Shown: in pieces, positions 5,960 to 13,377 of the stretch
Numbering within the stretch: the first letter of the stretch is position 1
Layout: each line of letters opens with the position of its first letter
DNA from: Thioalkalivibrio sp.
GTDB taxonomy: Bacteria > Pseudomonadota > Gammaproteobacteria > Ectothiorhodospirales > Ectothiorhodospiraceae
DNA: 18,452 nt
Assembly (NCBI GenBank): GCA_003555285.1
Contig: PWGH01000186.1
Coordinates: 1-18,452, forward strand
Reading direction: 5' to 3'
The notes under the pieces: model-generated
What the model was told of the DNA's origin: nothing
The model's database searches: none
Seen by the model: the letters and a program-made list of their open reading frames with translations, nothing else
Program-made: the position numbers and the translations under genes

Positions 5960-6772
5960 TTACGGCGACCCCGCAGAGGACTTGGCCGCGCGGCGATCCG
6001 GTTGGCGCCACATTGCCGCAATGCGGGCGGCGACGGCGAGGGCGACATTCACCAGGACCAGCACCGGGGCGAAGGGCTGGTCCAGCGGCAGGCTCAGGCC
6101 CCAGGCGATCAGGAACCCGGCCACGGCGAGCGCCTGGGCCCACAGGATATGACCGCGCAGGTTGCGCGCCAGGTGGGCCGCGCCCCACGCCGGCAGCAGC
6201 AGCGTGGCGAGCGCCGCCGGCAGGCCCAGCACCAGGCTGCCGAGCACGATTGCGGCCACCAGCCAGGCGATTTCGGTCAGGCGCAACCAGGCGGCCGGCG
6301 CCGGTGTCGCGGGCACATCGGGTGCCAGTTGCGCGTGCCGCCACACGCGCTGCAGGCCGGGCAGCAGCACGACGCTGGCGACGCCGAGCGCCACCACGAA
6401 CCCGAGCTCGCGGGGCGCGGCGAAGTACAGCTGGCCCTCGGCCCAGGCGGCCGCGGCCAGGCTTGCCTGGGCGAAGTTCGCGGCGAGCAGCGTGACCGCC
6501 GCCAGTCCGGCGAGAAACATTGCCAGCGGCAGCCGTTCGCGGTCCGGGCTGCGCTGCAGCAGCGCCATCACGCCCGCGCCGAGAACCAGTGCCACCGGCA
6601 GTACCGGCCAGTGCAGCACCGAGGCCAGCACGCCGCCGGCCGCGGCCCACTGACCGAGGGCCAGCGCCTGCCAGACCGAGCCGCGCAGGAACAGGCCGGC
6701 GCCGGCGAGCGCCAGCACGGCCGTGATCAACAGGCCGGCGGCAAACGGCACGAGCAGCAGGTCACCGGGCAT
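5960..6772 (-). CDS. znuB: Metal ABC transporter permease, ZnuB-like
   Basis: This is the inner-membrane permease of a zinc-type ABC importer (ABC-3 family). The 270-residue product is almost entirely hydrophobic. It has about eight membrane segments, beginning LLLVPFAAGLLITAVLALAGAGLFLRGS and including LGLPAALATLLLPAWGAAHLA near the usual ABC-3 signature position. The start MPGDLLL at 6772 is chosen because the longer frame (MTCTMPGD) begins inside a 19-bp tandem repeat. No clear ribosome binding site is seen, so translation may be coupled to znuC, whose stop lies 46 nt upstream. It is the last gene of the porin-znuA-znuC-znuB operon. Zinc rather than manganese is inferred from the Zur-like boxes. 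Confidence 0.85.
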   Translation of the reverse strand: MPGDLLLVPFAAGLLITAVLALAGAGLFLRGSVWQALALGQWAAAGGVLASVLHWPVLPVALVLGAGVMALLQRSPDRERLPLAMFLAGLAAVTLLAANFAQASLAAAAWAEGQLYFAAPRELGFVVALGVASVVLLPGLQRVWRHAQLAPDVPATPAPAAWLRLTEIAWLVAAIVLGSLVLGLPAALATLLLPAWGAAHLARNLRGHILWAQALAVAGFLIAWGLSLPLDQPFAPVLVLVNVALAVAARIAAMWRQPDRRAAKSSAGSP

Positions 6773-6829
6773 GGTGCAGGTCACTGGGCATGGTGCAGGT
6801 CACTGGGCATGGTGCAGGTCACTGGGCAT
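6758..6829 (-). repeat. 19-bp tandem repeat across the znuC-znuB junction
   Basis: The unit CAGGTCACTGGGCATGGTG (+ strand) occurs at 6777-6795 and 6796-6814. A first copy at 6758-6776 carries one change (ACCGGG), and a partial copy lies at 6815-6829. On the coding strand each unit contains an ATG and a TGA, so the znuC stop and the znuB start both lie within repeat copies. Removing two units would leave an 8-nt gap between the genes instead of 46 nt. Confidence 0.93.
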
Positions 6830-7427
6830 CGAGGTAGTCCGTCAGCGGGTGGTTTTCTACACCGACGGCCTGCAGGAAGTCGTCGTCGTGGCTGGTCATC
6901 ACCAGCGTGGTGCCGGCTGGAAGAGCCGCGATCAGGTCGATCGCGTCGCTGCGCACCTCGGCATCGAGATGATTGGCCGGTTCGTCCAGCAGAATCAGGC
7001 GCTCGTGCGACGGCTGGCGGCTGCGGCTGAGCAGCGCCGCGGCCAGGCGCAGCAACTGCCATTGGCCCCCGCTCAGCCGGTCGAGTCTGCGCTCGAGCAG
7101 CGCCTGTACGCGGGGTGAATCGGGTGCGGTCGCGCCCATCGCCCGGAACCAGTCATACCCGGACAGCGGCCAGGGCTGGCGGCGCGGATGGTCCTGTGCG
7201 AGCAGGCTGACGCGGGCTGTGGGTGCACGCTGAAGCTGGCCGCCGTGCACCCGGGCCTGGCCGGTGACCGCCTTCAGCAGCAGCGACTTGCCGATGCCGT
7301 TGGGACCGGTCAGGGCCCAGCGTGCACCAACGGGAAGCTCGAGTGACAGCGGTCCCAGCACCGGCCGGTCGAAGCCCAGATGGGCGGACTGTGCGCGCAG
7401 GATGGGTGGGGCGGGTTTGGGTGGCAT
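6819..7427 (-). CDS. znuC: Metal ABC transporter ATP-binding protein, ZnuC-like
   Basis: This is the ATPase that powers the zinc importer. The roughly 202-residue product has all ABC motifs in order: Walker A GPNGIGKS, Q-loop LLAQDH, signature LSGGQWQ, Walker B LILLDEPANHLD and switch His in MTSHDDD. It is short for a ZnuC (E. coli ZnuC is about 250 residues) and lacks the C-terminal His-rich tail. The start is uncertain. ATG at 7427 (MPPKPAPP) and ATG at 7463 (MILRVAP) are in frame and neither has a clear ribosome binding site; 7427 fits the family N-terminus better. A still longer frame upstream would run into znuA and is not credible. The stop lies inside the 19-bp repeat array before znuB. 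Confidence 0.85.
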   Translation of the reverse strand: MPPKPAPPILRAQSAHLGFDRPVLGPLSLELPVGARWALTGPNGIGKSLLLKAVTGQARVHGGQLQRAPTARVSLLAQDHPRRQPWPLSGYDWFRAMGATAPDSPRVQALLERRLDRLSGGQWQLLRLAAALLSRSRQPSHERLILLDEPANHLDAEVRSDAIDLIAALPAGTTLVMTSHDDDFLQAVGVENHPLTDYLDAQ

Positions 7428-7522
7428 AGGGCTCGAAAGCGTAGGTGCGACACGAAGAATCATCGATTCGGACGGCGGGCTTTCGACTCCGTGCGCCATA
7501 CAGGGTGCAGCCTGGGCTGCGC

Positions 7523-8449
7523 TCAGCGCTGGGGCAGGGTCTGCGCCCAGGTGGTCATCAGCGCCAGGTAACCGTCCAGGGCCGCATCGGCGGGCGGGTC
7601 CAGTGCTACGGCATGGGTGGGCCAGCCCAGATGGCGTTCCAGGAATTCGGCCCCGCGCGCAGGCTGAAACGCGGCATACACTACGGTGCCTTCGGTGTCC
7701 GCGAGTTCGCTGACCAGGTGGCGCAGGTGCCGCGCGGTCGGCGGGATGCCGGGAGCCGGTTCGAGATAACCGACGATTTCCACCGGCAGCCATTCCTCCA
7801 GGTAGTCGAGGTCTTCGTGGTACACGACGATCCGCTGACCCGGTTCGACCTGTGCGGCCAGCGTACTGGCGTGCTCGCGCAGGCGCTCGGCGGTGCGTTC
7901 GGCGCGCTCGGTGAAGACCTTGGCATGTTCGGGAGCCAGTGCGCCCATGCGGTGGCCCAGCGCCAGCGCCAGTTCGGCCATGCGCAGCGGATCGACGTTG
8001 AAATGCGGGTTGCCCTCGGCATGCACATGACCCATGTTCGGGCCGTCCATCGTGATCGAACGGCGCAGTTCGATAGCATCAGCCCCCCGGAAGTGGCCGG
8101 GTTGCCCCGAGTTGATCGCGCGGTTGTTGGCACCACGCTGGGCGGCCGGCAGCCAGCCTTCCTCCAGCCCGGCCCCGAGTTCGAGCAGCAGGTCGGCCCG
8201 GCGCAGCGCGGCCATGAAGCTCGGGCGGGCGTCGAGGTAATGGGCATCCCGGTCCGGCGGCGCGAGCACGCGCACGTCGGCCTCGTTGCCGCCGATCTCG
8301 CGTGCCAGTGCACCGAGACTGGAGGTGGTGGCGACGATGTTCAGGCCGGCTGCGGCCTGGGCGGGTGCCAGCACCAGCGCCGCGAAGGCGAGCGTAGCGA
8401 TTCCGATCAGCCACCGAGGGCGACGAATGCGAGTCTGGCGAAGAAACAT
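7523..8449 (-). CDS. znuA: Periplasmic zinc-binding protein, ZnuA-like
   Basis: This solute-binding protein (cluster A-I, ZnuA family) delivers metal to the permease. The 308-residue product starts at MFLRQTRIRR with AAGGAG 9 nt upstream. Its signal peptide has a hydrophobic core at about residues 13-28 and probably ends near AQA at residues 30-32. Three family His ligands are recognisable: His70 in DRDAHYLD, His149 in GNPHFNVDP and His211 in VVYHEDLDYLEEW. No long His-rich loop is present, unlike E. coli ZnuA, but the outer-membrane protein upstream has one. The gene lies 116 nt after the porin gene and about 95 nt before znuC on the same strand. Zinc specificity is inferred from family and Zur-like boxes; a Mn importer is the alternative. 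Confidence 0.87.
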   Translation of the reverse strand: MFLRQTRIRRPRWLIGIATLAFAALVLAPAQAAAGLNIVATTSSLGALAREIGGNEADVRVLAPPDRDAHYLDARPSFMAALRRADLLLELGAGLEEGWLPAAQRGANNRAINSGQPGHFRGADAIELRRSITMDGPNMGHVHAEGNPHFNVDPLRMAELALALGHRMGALAPEHAKVFTERAERTAERLREHASTLAAQVEPGQRIVVYHEDLDYLEEWLPVEIVGYLEPAPGIPPTARHLRHLVSELADTEGTVVYAAFQPARGAEFLERHLGWPTHAVALDPPADAALDGYLALMTTWAQTLPQR

Positions 8450-8565
8450 GCGGGACTCCTTGGGGCTTGGGGAAGCCTGGGGGTAAACGATAAGGCCCCC
8501 GGTGCCGACGAACCCGCCGGCTCCGAGGGTTGCGCGGACCCTGTCGAACCCGCGCGCATGGGACA

Positions 8566-9873
8566 TCAGAAGCGGTGTGCGCCGTGCGCGCCGAGCGCGA
8601 CGTTGAGCTGCAGCATGAACTCGAGGCCGCGGTCGCGGCGATCGTCGTCGTCGATGAAGTCGTTTTGCGACAGCTGCGCGCGCAGGAAGACCGGTTCCGT
8701 CGGGCGGAAGGTGACCTGGGCACTTTGGCGGTACGAGGTGCCGAAGGATGTTCCGTTGCCGCGGCCGATGTCGTTGGTCAGGCCCAGGGCCTCGGCTCGC
8801 AAGCCGGCCTCCCAGCGCGGAGCAAAGCCGTAGACGCCCTGAACGTAGATCCCGTCCTGCTTGTTCTTGAAGGACGCGACGTTACGCACGAAGCCCTCCG
8901 GTCCGTTGCCATCCGCCTCGAAATTCACGTCGCGCCGATCCACGTCGATCTCGCGGTAGAAGTATTCGCCCTGCAGCCGCCAGTCGCCGTGGCCGTAGGC
9001 GCGACCGGAGCTGTGCTTGTACACGGCGTCCAGACCGGCGAACCAGGCGCTGCCGTCCCAGTCCTCGAAACGGGTCTTGTGCTCGTCGGTGGCCTGGAAG
9101 CTGCGGGCGTAGCCGCCGGAGACGCCGAACTGCGCCGCGCGGTCCGGACCGAGATCGGGTCCGAATTTGGCGAAGGCGGTGATCAGTCTAGGGCCGGAGC
9201 GGTCGCGCAGGATGCGCTCCTGGCCGTTCCGTGCCGACTGGCGGCCCTCGTAGTTCGCGATCCCGCTGGTCTCGCCCTGCAGCAGCTCAACACCCAATTG
9301 GGTGTAGGTTTCGGTCGGAGCGAGCCAGGTGGCCTGGACCCCGGTCTCCTGCAGGCCGTGGTCGCCGAACAGGTATTCGTTGACCAGCGGGCGGTCGACG
9401 AAGTCCCAGTCGTGCGGGTGGCGGCTGTTGATGTAGCCGATGTCGGACAGGAACTTGCCGGCCTTGATCTGAAAACCCGCGGGCAGCGCGCGGGTTGTCA
9501 GGTAGGCCTCCTCGAGTTCGAGGTCGCTGTCGTCGAAGCCGATGATCAGTACGCCGTCGAAGAGGTCGCCCAGGCGGGCCTGGAAGGCGAGTTCGGAGTG
9601 GCCGAGATTGAAGCCCTCGTCGAAGCCATGGCCATCTCCATGCCCGTGGCCGTGGCCGTGGCCGTGATCGTGCCCGTCGTCGAAGCCGGCAGGTTCATCG
9701 TTTCCCTGCGATAGCGCGTTGTAATAGACGCCCTCGAGGATCAGCGAGACGTCGACGCCCCAAGTGGGGTCCTCGGAGCTGGCGGTCCATTGCGCCGCGG
9801 CCAGTCCGGGCGCGGCCAGCGCCACGGTAGCCAGGCCGGTCAGGCTGGAACGGCAAAAGAGATTGTGGTTCAT
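8566..9873 (-). CDS. Zinc-operon outer-membrane porin-like protein with His-rich segment
   Basis: The 435-residue product starts at MNHNLFCRSS, with AAGGAG upstream in a context nearly identical to that of znuA. A signal peptide ends near residues 25-27 (LAAAQ). The rest alternates polar and aromatic residues like a beta barrel, and the C-terminus ends in Phe. No TonB box or plug domain is seen, so it is porin-like rather than a TonB-dependent ZnuD-type receptor. Residues 68-82 hold seven His in an HDHGHGHGHGHG-type stretch, rich in Gly and Asp, after the first predicted strand; this could concentrate zinc at the pore. It is the first gene of the znu operon, downstream of two Zur-like boxes. 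The proposed role is passage of zinc across the outer membrane when zinc is scarce. The function is inferred. Confidence 0.75.
   Translation of the reverse strand: MNHNLFCRSSLTGLATVALAAPGLAAAQWTASSEDPTWGVDVSLILEGVYYNALSQGNDEPAGFDDGHDHGHGHGHGHGDGHGFDEGFNLGHSELAFQARLGDLFDGVLIIGFDDSDLELEEAYLTTRALPAGFQIKAGKFLSDIGYINSRHPHDWDFVDRPLVNEYLFGDHGLQETGVQATWLAPTETYTQLGVELLQGETSGIANYEGRQSARNGQERILRDRSGPRLITAFAKFGPDLGPDRAAQFGVSGGYARSFQATDEHKTRFEDWDGSAWFAGLDAVYKHSSGRAYGHGDWRLQGEYFYREIDVDRRDVNFEADGNGPEGFVRNVASFKNKQDGIYVQGVYGFAPRWEAGLRAEALGLTNDIGRGNGTSFGTSYRQSAQVTFRPTEPVFLRAQLSQNDFIDDDDRRDRGLEFMLQLNVALGAHGAHRF
9628..9672 (-). repeat. Short-unit repeat encoding the His-Gly stretch of the porin
   Basis: The His-rich segment is coded by a run of near-identical hexamers (GTGGCC on the + strand, clearest around 9645-9662), giving alternating His and Gly. 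Copy-number change would lengthen or shorten the segment by two residues while keeping the frame. Confidence 0.75.
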
Positions 9874-10219
9874 GTCGGGACTCCTTGCGGCGTGCAGCAG
9901 CGGTGGCGGCGTGCCGCTGCACAATAATAGAATGTTATATCCTAACGACTAGGAGTCAAAAAGTTACAATATAACGTATCTTTTATCAAGCCCCATGGGC
10001 GGATTCCGCTGGCAGGACGAACGCCTTCTCACGCCGCCCGTACGGTCAAGCCGATGGCGTGGGTATCGAGAAAACCCCTGACCGTCTCAAGCGCGATTGC
10101 CGCGAGCGGGCGCCCCAAAGGACGCGGTGCCGGCATGTCTTCTGCGCCGGGGTGTATCCGATTTGGATCCGCGTGCGTCCGGGTGCACCATGGTGCGCGA
10201 CCCAGCCTCCAGGACGACG
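9874..10219. other. 346-bp divergent region between zinc operon and cupin gene
   Basis: The left third is strikingly A+T-rich and carries the two Zur-like boxes and the probable promoter of the leftward zinc operon. The right part is G+C-rich. It holds a perfect 12-bp palindrome GCACCATGGTGC at 10185-10196, 24-35 bp before the cupin start, and no other clear signal. No gene is credible here. Confidence 0.6.
9934..9975 (-). promoter_or_regulatory. Two Zur-box-like palindromes upstream of the zinc operon
   Basis: GTTACAATATAAC (9963-9975) and GTTATATCCTAAC (9934-9946) match the gammaproteobacterial Zur core GTTATANTATAAC at 12 and 11 of 13 positions; the first keeps the full GTTA/TAAC palindrome. 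Their centres are 29 bp apart, roughly three helical turns. On the - strand a TTGACT -35-like hexamer (complement of 9954-9959) and a TATAAC hexamer (9935-9940) lie between and within them, so bound repressor would cover the promoter. The sites are 61-102 bp before the porin start. Confidence 0.8.
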
Positions 10220-10510
10220 ATGATGGACGATGACCAGCGTATCTTTTTTGAACGGGACCCCTCGCCGGCGAAGCTCGACGTGATCGGTGTGCCCGGATGG
10301 CCGACGTGGCGCAAGGAGGTTTCGACCTTTCCCTGGGTCTATGACCGCACCGAGATGTGCTACCTGGTGCGCGGGCGCGTGATCGTGACGCCCGATGGCG
10401 GGGAGCCGCAGACCTTCGAACGCGGCGATCTGATCACCTTTCCCAAGGGCCTGTCGTGCACCTGGGAGATCCTGAAGAAGGTCGAGAAACAGTACAACTT
10501 TCTGGATTGA
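10220..10510 (+). CDS. Small single-domain cupin protein (DUF861/EutQ-like)
   Basis: The 96-residue product is a single cupin barrel. The stretch GWPTWRKEVSTFPWVYDRTE is followed by YLVRGRVIVTPDGGEPQTFERGDLITFPKGLSCTWEI, and the ending KVEKQYNFLD matches the DUF861 family (cupins related to ureidoglycine aminohydrolase and EutQ). No catalytic role is established for most stand-alone members. Two consecutive ATGs (10220 and 10223) follow AGGA at 10211; the spacing favours the second slightly. The longer frame upstream adds residues without family resemblance. It is divergent from the zinc operon, separated by the Zur-box region, so shared regulation is possible but the boxes lie far from its start. 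The patatin gene converges on it. Confidence 0.82.
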   Translation: MMDDDQRIFFERDPSPAKLDVIGVPGWPTWRKEVSTFPWVYDRTEMCYLVRGRVIVTPDGGEPQTFERGDLITFPKGLSCTWEILKKVEKQYNFLD

Positions 10511-10582
10511 CCCGCGGCACCATCGAAGCGCAAGAAGCGTTTCCTCGCGTCGCAGCGGCACGGGTGGCACCGGGAAGAGCGA

Positions 10583-11530
10583 TCAATCGGACTGCCTCGA
10601 GGGTCGAGCGGGAAGCAATCCCTGCCGGCTCAGGCCCTCCCGCGTTCTCCGGCCGCCGAGTTCGATCAGCCGCTCGGCGTGGTGAAATTCGTGGAACATG
10701 CAGGTGCTCTTTTCGATCGTGATCACCAGGTCCGGCCGAAAGTTCGCCAGGTGATACCGGGTCAGGGCCGATTGCATGGTCTCGAAGGCGCGAAGCAGGA
10801 CCTCGGACAAGGCCATGCCCTCGACGGTCCGGGTTTCGCCCTTGATGCCCAGCGATTCCGCATAGCCGCGCATACGTTCCATCAGACCCTGACCTTCGGT
10901 GCCGTTATCGGCATCCGTGGGCTCTCGAGTCTCCAATCCGATCGGGTCGGGACCGTTCACGTCCACCACAATGGTCAGGTCGGTCAGGGTGCGCAGGCTC
11001 GGTTCCACCGGCACCGGATTCAGCAGGCCGCCGTCGACCAGCAGATGGCCGCGGTAGCGGTAGGGAGTGAAGACCGCCGGGATCGCGATCGAGGCGCGGA
11101 TGGCGTCGAACAAGGAGCCATCACTGATCCAGACTTCCTTGCCGCGTTCGATGTCGACGGCCACGGCGGTGTAGCGGATCGGCAAGTCCTCGATATTGCG
11201 TTCGCCCAGCAGATCCTTGAGTTTCCGGATGAGCTTGTGGCCACGGATCATGCCCCCGCCGGAAAAGGACCAGTCGAGCAGGGTGAGCATGTCCTTTTGT
11301 TCCAGCGTGCGCACCCATTGGGCATAGGTCTCGAGCTCGCCCATCGCGTGGATCCCACCGACCAACGCGCCCATCGAGCTCCCGGAAATGGCCTGGATGG
11401 AAAAGCCCTGTGCCTCCAGTTCCTGGATCACCCCGATGTGGGCCAGACCGCGGGCGCCACCCGAGCCCAAGACCAGCGATACGGTCGGTGCGGTGGTGGT
11501 GCCGGGCTGCGGGGACGGCTGGGTCATCAT
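10583..11530 (-). CDS. Patatin-like phospholipase (RssA-like)
   Basis: This is a Ser-Asp dyad lipid acyl hydrolase of the patatin family, about 315 residues. The oxyanion-hole motif GSGGARG lies at residues 22-28. The nucleophile elbow GSSMG at 50-54 contains Ser52, and the catalytic Asp is Asp166 in LLVDGGLLNPVP. No signal peptide is visible, so it is probably cytoplasmic or membrane-associated like E. coli RssA. The C-terminal 100 residues carry an acidic segment and the tail FHEFHHAERLIELGGRRTREGL, usual for longer bacterial members. Two ATGs (11530 and 11527) follow an AAGGA ribosome binding site; the second has the better spacing. It stands alone, with the convergent cupin on one side and the ERCC4 nuclease gene 61 bp upstream in the same direction. 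The substrate is unknown. Confidence 0.9.
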   Translation of the reverse strand: MMTQPSPQPGTTTAPTVSLVLGSGGARGLAHIGVIQELEAQGFSIQAISGSSMGALVGGIHAMGELETYAQWVRTLEQKDMLTLLDWSFSGGGMIRGHKLIRKLKDLLGERNIEDLPIRYTAVAVDIERGKEVWISDGSLFDAIRASIAIPAVFTPYRYRGHLLVDGGLLNPVPVEPSLRTLTDLTIVVDVNGPDPIGLETREPTDADNGTEGQGLMERMRGYAESLGIKGETRTVEGMALSEVLLRAFETMQSALTRYHLANFRPDLVITIEKSTCMFHEFHHAERLIELGGRRTREGLSRQGLLPARPSRQSD

Positions 11531-11591
11531 GCGTTCCTTGCCGATTCAGCGCAGAGGTTGAGTCGATTGTGACGTGCTGGGGCGGGGGCGT

Positions 11592-12230
11592 TCAGGCGCC
11601 GTAGTCCAGCCCCTCGACGATTCGCGCCGCCATCTCCGGGGAGATGCCTTCGACCTTGGCCAGCGCCTCGGCGTCGGCGGCGACGGCCGCGCGCGCGCTG
11701 CCGAAGTGCCGGATCAGCGCCTCGGCTCGATCGGAATCCACGCCGGGTAGCCCGCTAAGCAGATAGTGCTGGGCATCCAGACGGATCGTTGGCTTGCCGG
11801 GGCGCTCCGGCACGGTCTGGCCCTCGATGGCCGCAAGCCCCATCAGGTAGATCAGCATCGCGCTGTTCTCGCCGTCGGAACTCGGCAGGATCGAGACGCC
11901 GTGATTCACCACCATCATCGCCAGCGCCCGGTGAATATCGAGCGCTTGTTGATGAAAGCGCGCGGTGTAGAGATCGCCTTCGACGATATAGACCACCCGT
12001 TCATGCTGGATCCTCAGCTTGGCGACCTTGTCCCACAAGCTGCGATCCACCACGCTCAGGATCAGGTCGGTCGCGGACTTGCGTTCGATGATCAGGTCGT
12101 TGGGCAGCAGGTAATCGCCCAGGTCCATTTCCACGAACTCCAGGGTCACGCCGTCCAGACCGGCCAGGCGATCCAGGATGCGGCCCTTCTCGCGGGTGTC
12201 GACCTGGATCGGCAGTTCGGGTGTGGTCAT
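11592..12230 (-). CDS. Stand-alone ERCC4/XPF-type nuclease with helix-hairpin-helix tail
   Basis: The 212-residue product pairs an ERCC4 nuclease domain (residues about 8-140) with a C-terminal helix-hairpin-helix region (about 150-208). The nuclease motifs are complete: VDTRE at 10-14, GD at 38-39 and ERKSATD at 49-55, matching the GDx(n)ERKx3D active site of XPF/Mus81 enzymes. The tail has two hairpin-like units, LLSGLPGVDSDRAEALIRHFGS and LAKVEGISPEMAARIVEGL. This is the layout of archaeal XPF without a helicase, and such proteins cut branched or flap DNA. In bacteria the combination is much less common. The start MTTPELPIQ has GGAG 8 nt upstream. It is divergent from the transglutaminase-like gene. 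A DNA-repair role is inferred. Confidence 0.87.
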   Translation of the reverse strand: MTTPELPIQVDTREKGRILDRLAGLDGVTLEFVEMDLGDYLLPNDLIIERKSATDLILSVVDRSLWDKVAKLRIQHERVVYIVEGDLYTARFHQQALDIHRALAMMVVNHGVSILPSSDGENSAMLIYLMGLAAIEGQTVPERPGKPTIRLDAQHYLLSGLPGVDSDRAEALIRHFGSARAAVAADAEALAKVEGISPEMAARIVEGLDYGA

Positions 12231-12534
12231 GGTGCGCTCCAAGTGGAATCGAGGGCCCAGAAGTACCACAGAGTGGAAGCGGCTAACACCGAGCAGAACT
12301 GTGGGTTCCTCAACGGGGTTGCAAGGGCGTCGGGGCTACACGGGATTCGGACTCTGGCGGGCGCGCACGGTATACTCGCGTTCCGGTCTTGACTGGGACA
12401 GACTTGGACCCAGCCCGTTTTGTGCAGGCAGGTCGTGTTCAGACAGGCGTGGTTCGGCCCGATGCCCCGCACGCAGGCCCATACCTTCACTTGCCGGGAT
12501 CCATCGAGCATTACTCCCGACAGGAGGGTTTCCC
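12231..12534. other. 304-bp divergent region with a candidate rightward promoter
   Basis: No gene is credible between the two divergent starts. A TATACT -10-like hexamer lies at 12371-12376 on the + strand with only a weak -35 (TTCGGA, 12346-12351, 19-bp spacing). It would give a leader of about 150 nt before the GTG at 12535. The leader ends in a strong AGGAGGG ribosome binding site at 12522-12528. Confidence 0.4.
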
Positions 12535-13323
12535 GTGCGGTTGGAAGTCAGTTGCCTGATCCGCATGGCCTGCAGCCAGCCGACGGCGCACTTGCTGGTA
12601 TTGCGCCCGCGCAGCGATGTGCACCAGTGGATCGTTCGGGAGAGCTACGTGCTGAGCCCGCAGGTGCCGGCCACCGAGTACATGGATGGTTTCGGCAACC
12701 TGTGTCAGCGCCTGGTGGCACCGAGCGGCGCCTTCTCGATCGAGACCCGGGCGGAGGTCATCGTTGCGACCGGGGTGGATACTGGGTATGGCGAACCCTA
12801 TGTGCCAGTGGAATCGCTGCCTGATGCGGTGCTGGTCTATCTGCTCCCCAGTCGCTTCTGTGAGTCGGATCGTTTGGGCGCGGTCGCCATGGAGGCCAGC
12901 GCGAACCAGCGTCTGGGCTATGACCAGGTGGCGGCCATCAGTCGCTGGGTGCACGCACGCCTGCGTTATCTGCCCGAGTCGGATCCGATGCCAGTCGCGG
13001 CCACCGAGGTGCTCGCGCGCGGTGAGGGCGTGTGCCGGGACTTCGCCCATCTGGGGATCGCCCTGTGCCGCAGCCTCAGCATCCCGGCCCGGATGGTCGT
13101 CGGTTACCTGCAGGACCTGGAGCCGATGGATCTGCATGCGTGGTTCGAGGCCTTCGTGGGCGGGCGTTGGTATGCGTTCGATCCGACCCGCCCGCAGGAC
13201 AACAAGGCCCGAGTGATCCTGGCCCGGGGCCGGGATGCCGCCGATGTCCCGGTCTTCAACCAGTTCGGTCCGCCGGTTACGCCTTCCGAGATGCGCATCA
13301 CGGTGCAGGTGCTGGCCGACTGA
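12535..13323 (+). CDS. Transglutaminase-like cysteine protein
   Basis: The 262-residue product has the transglutaminase-like fold of bacterial proteins related to cysteine proteases and amidases. The catalytic triad is visible: Cys167 in GEGVCRDFAHL, His201 in MDLHAWFEAF and Asp216 in WYAFDPTRP. The N-terminal part (about residues 1-90) is the beta-rich domain commonly found before this core. GTG at 12535 is chosen because AGGAGG ends 7 nt upstream and the family N-terminus (RLEVSCLIRMAC) begins there; the frame is open further upstream but without resemblance. No signal peptide is seen, so it is likely cytoplasmic. It is divergent from the ERCC4 nuclease gene and convergent with the HIRAN gene, so it appears to be a single-gene unit. 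The substrate is unknown. Confidence 0.9.
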   Translation: MRLEVSCLIRMACSQPTAHLLVLRPRSDVHQWIVRESYVLSPQVPATEYMDGFGNLCQRLVAPSGAFSIETRAEVIVATGVDTGYGEPYVPVESLPDAVLVYLLPSRFCESDRLGAVAMEASANQRLGYDQVAAISRWVHARLRYLPESDPMPVAATEVLARGEGVCRDFAHLGIALCRSLSIPARMVVGYLQDLEPMDLHAWFEAFVGGRWYAFDPTRPQDNKARVILARGRDAADVPVFNQFGPPVTPSEMRITVQVLAD

Positions 13324-13377
13324 GCCATCCGGCGCGTTGGTCGGTACTCGGAGCGGGTCGGTACCGCATGCGGCCGT

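Noticed and set aside
4732..6048. Leftward 438-codon open frame across the small ORFs and the 5142 gene
   Set aside because: It overlaps the small rightward ORFs and the 5142 gene in other frames, is Arg/Pro-rich and low-complexity, and shows no domain.
5762..7030. Rightward 422-codon open frame opposite znuB and znuC
   Set aside because: It is the complement of clearly coding znu genes, is rich in Gln, Arg and Gly, and has no recognisable domain or ribosome binding site.
13342..13366. CGGTAC/GTACCG hairpin between the convergent transglutaminase-like and HIRAN genes as a terminator
   Set aside because: Only 6 bp of stem with a 13-nt loop and no T-run; too weak to call.
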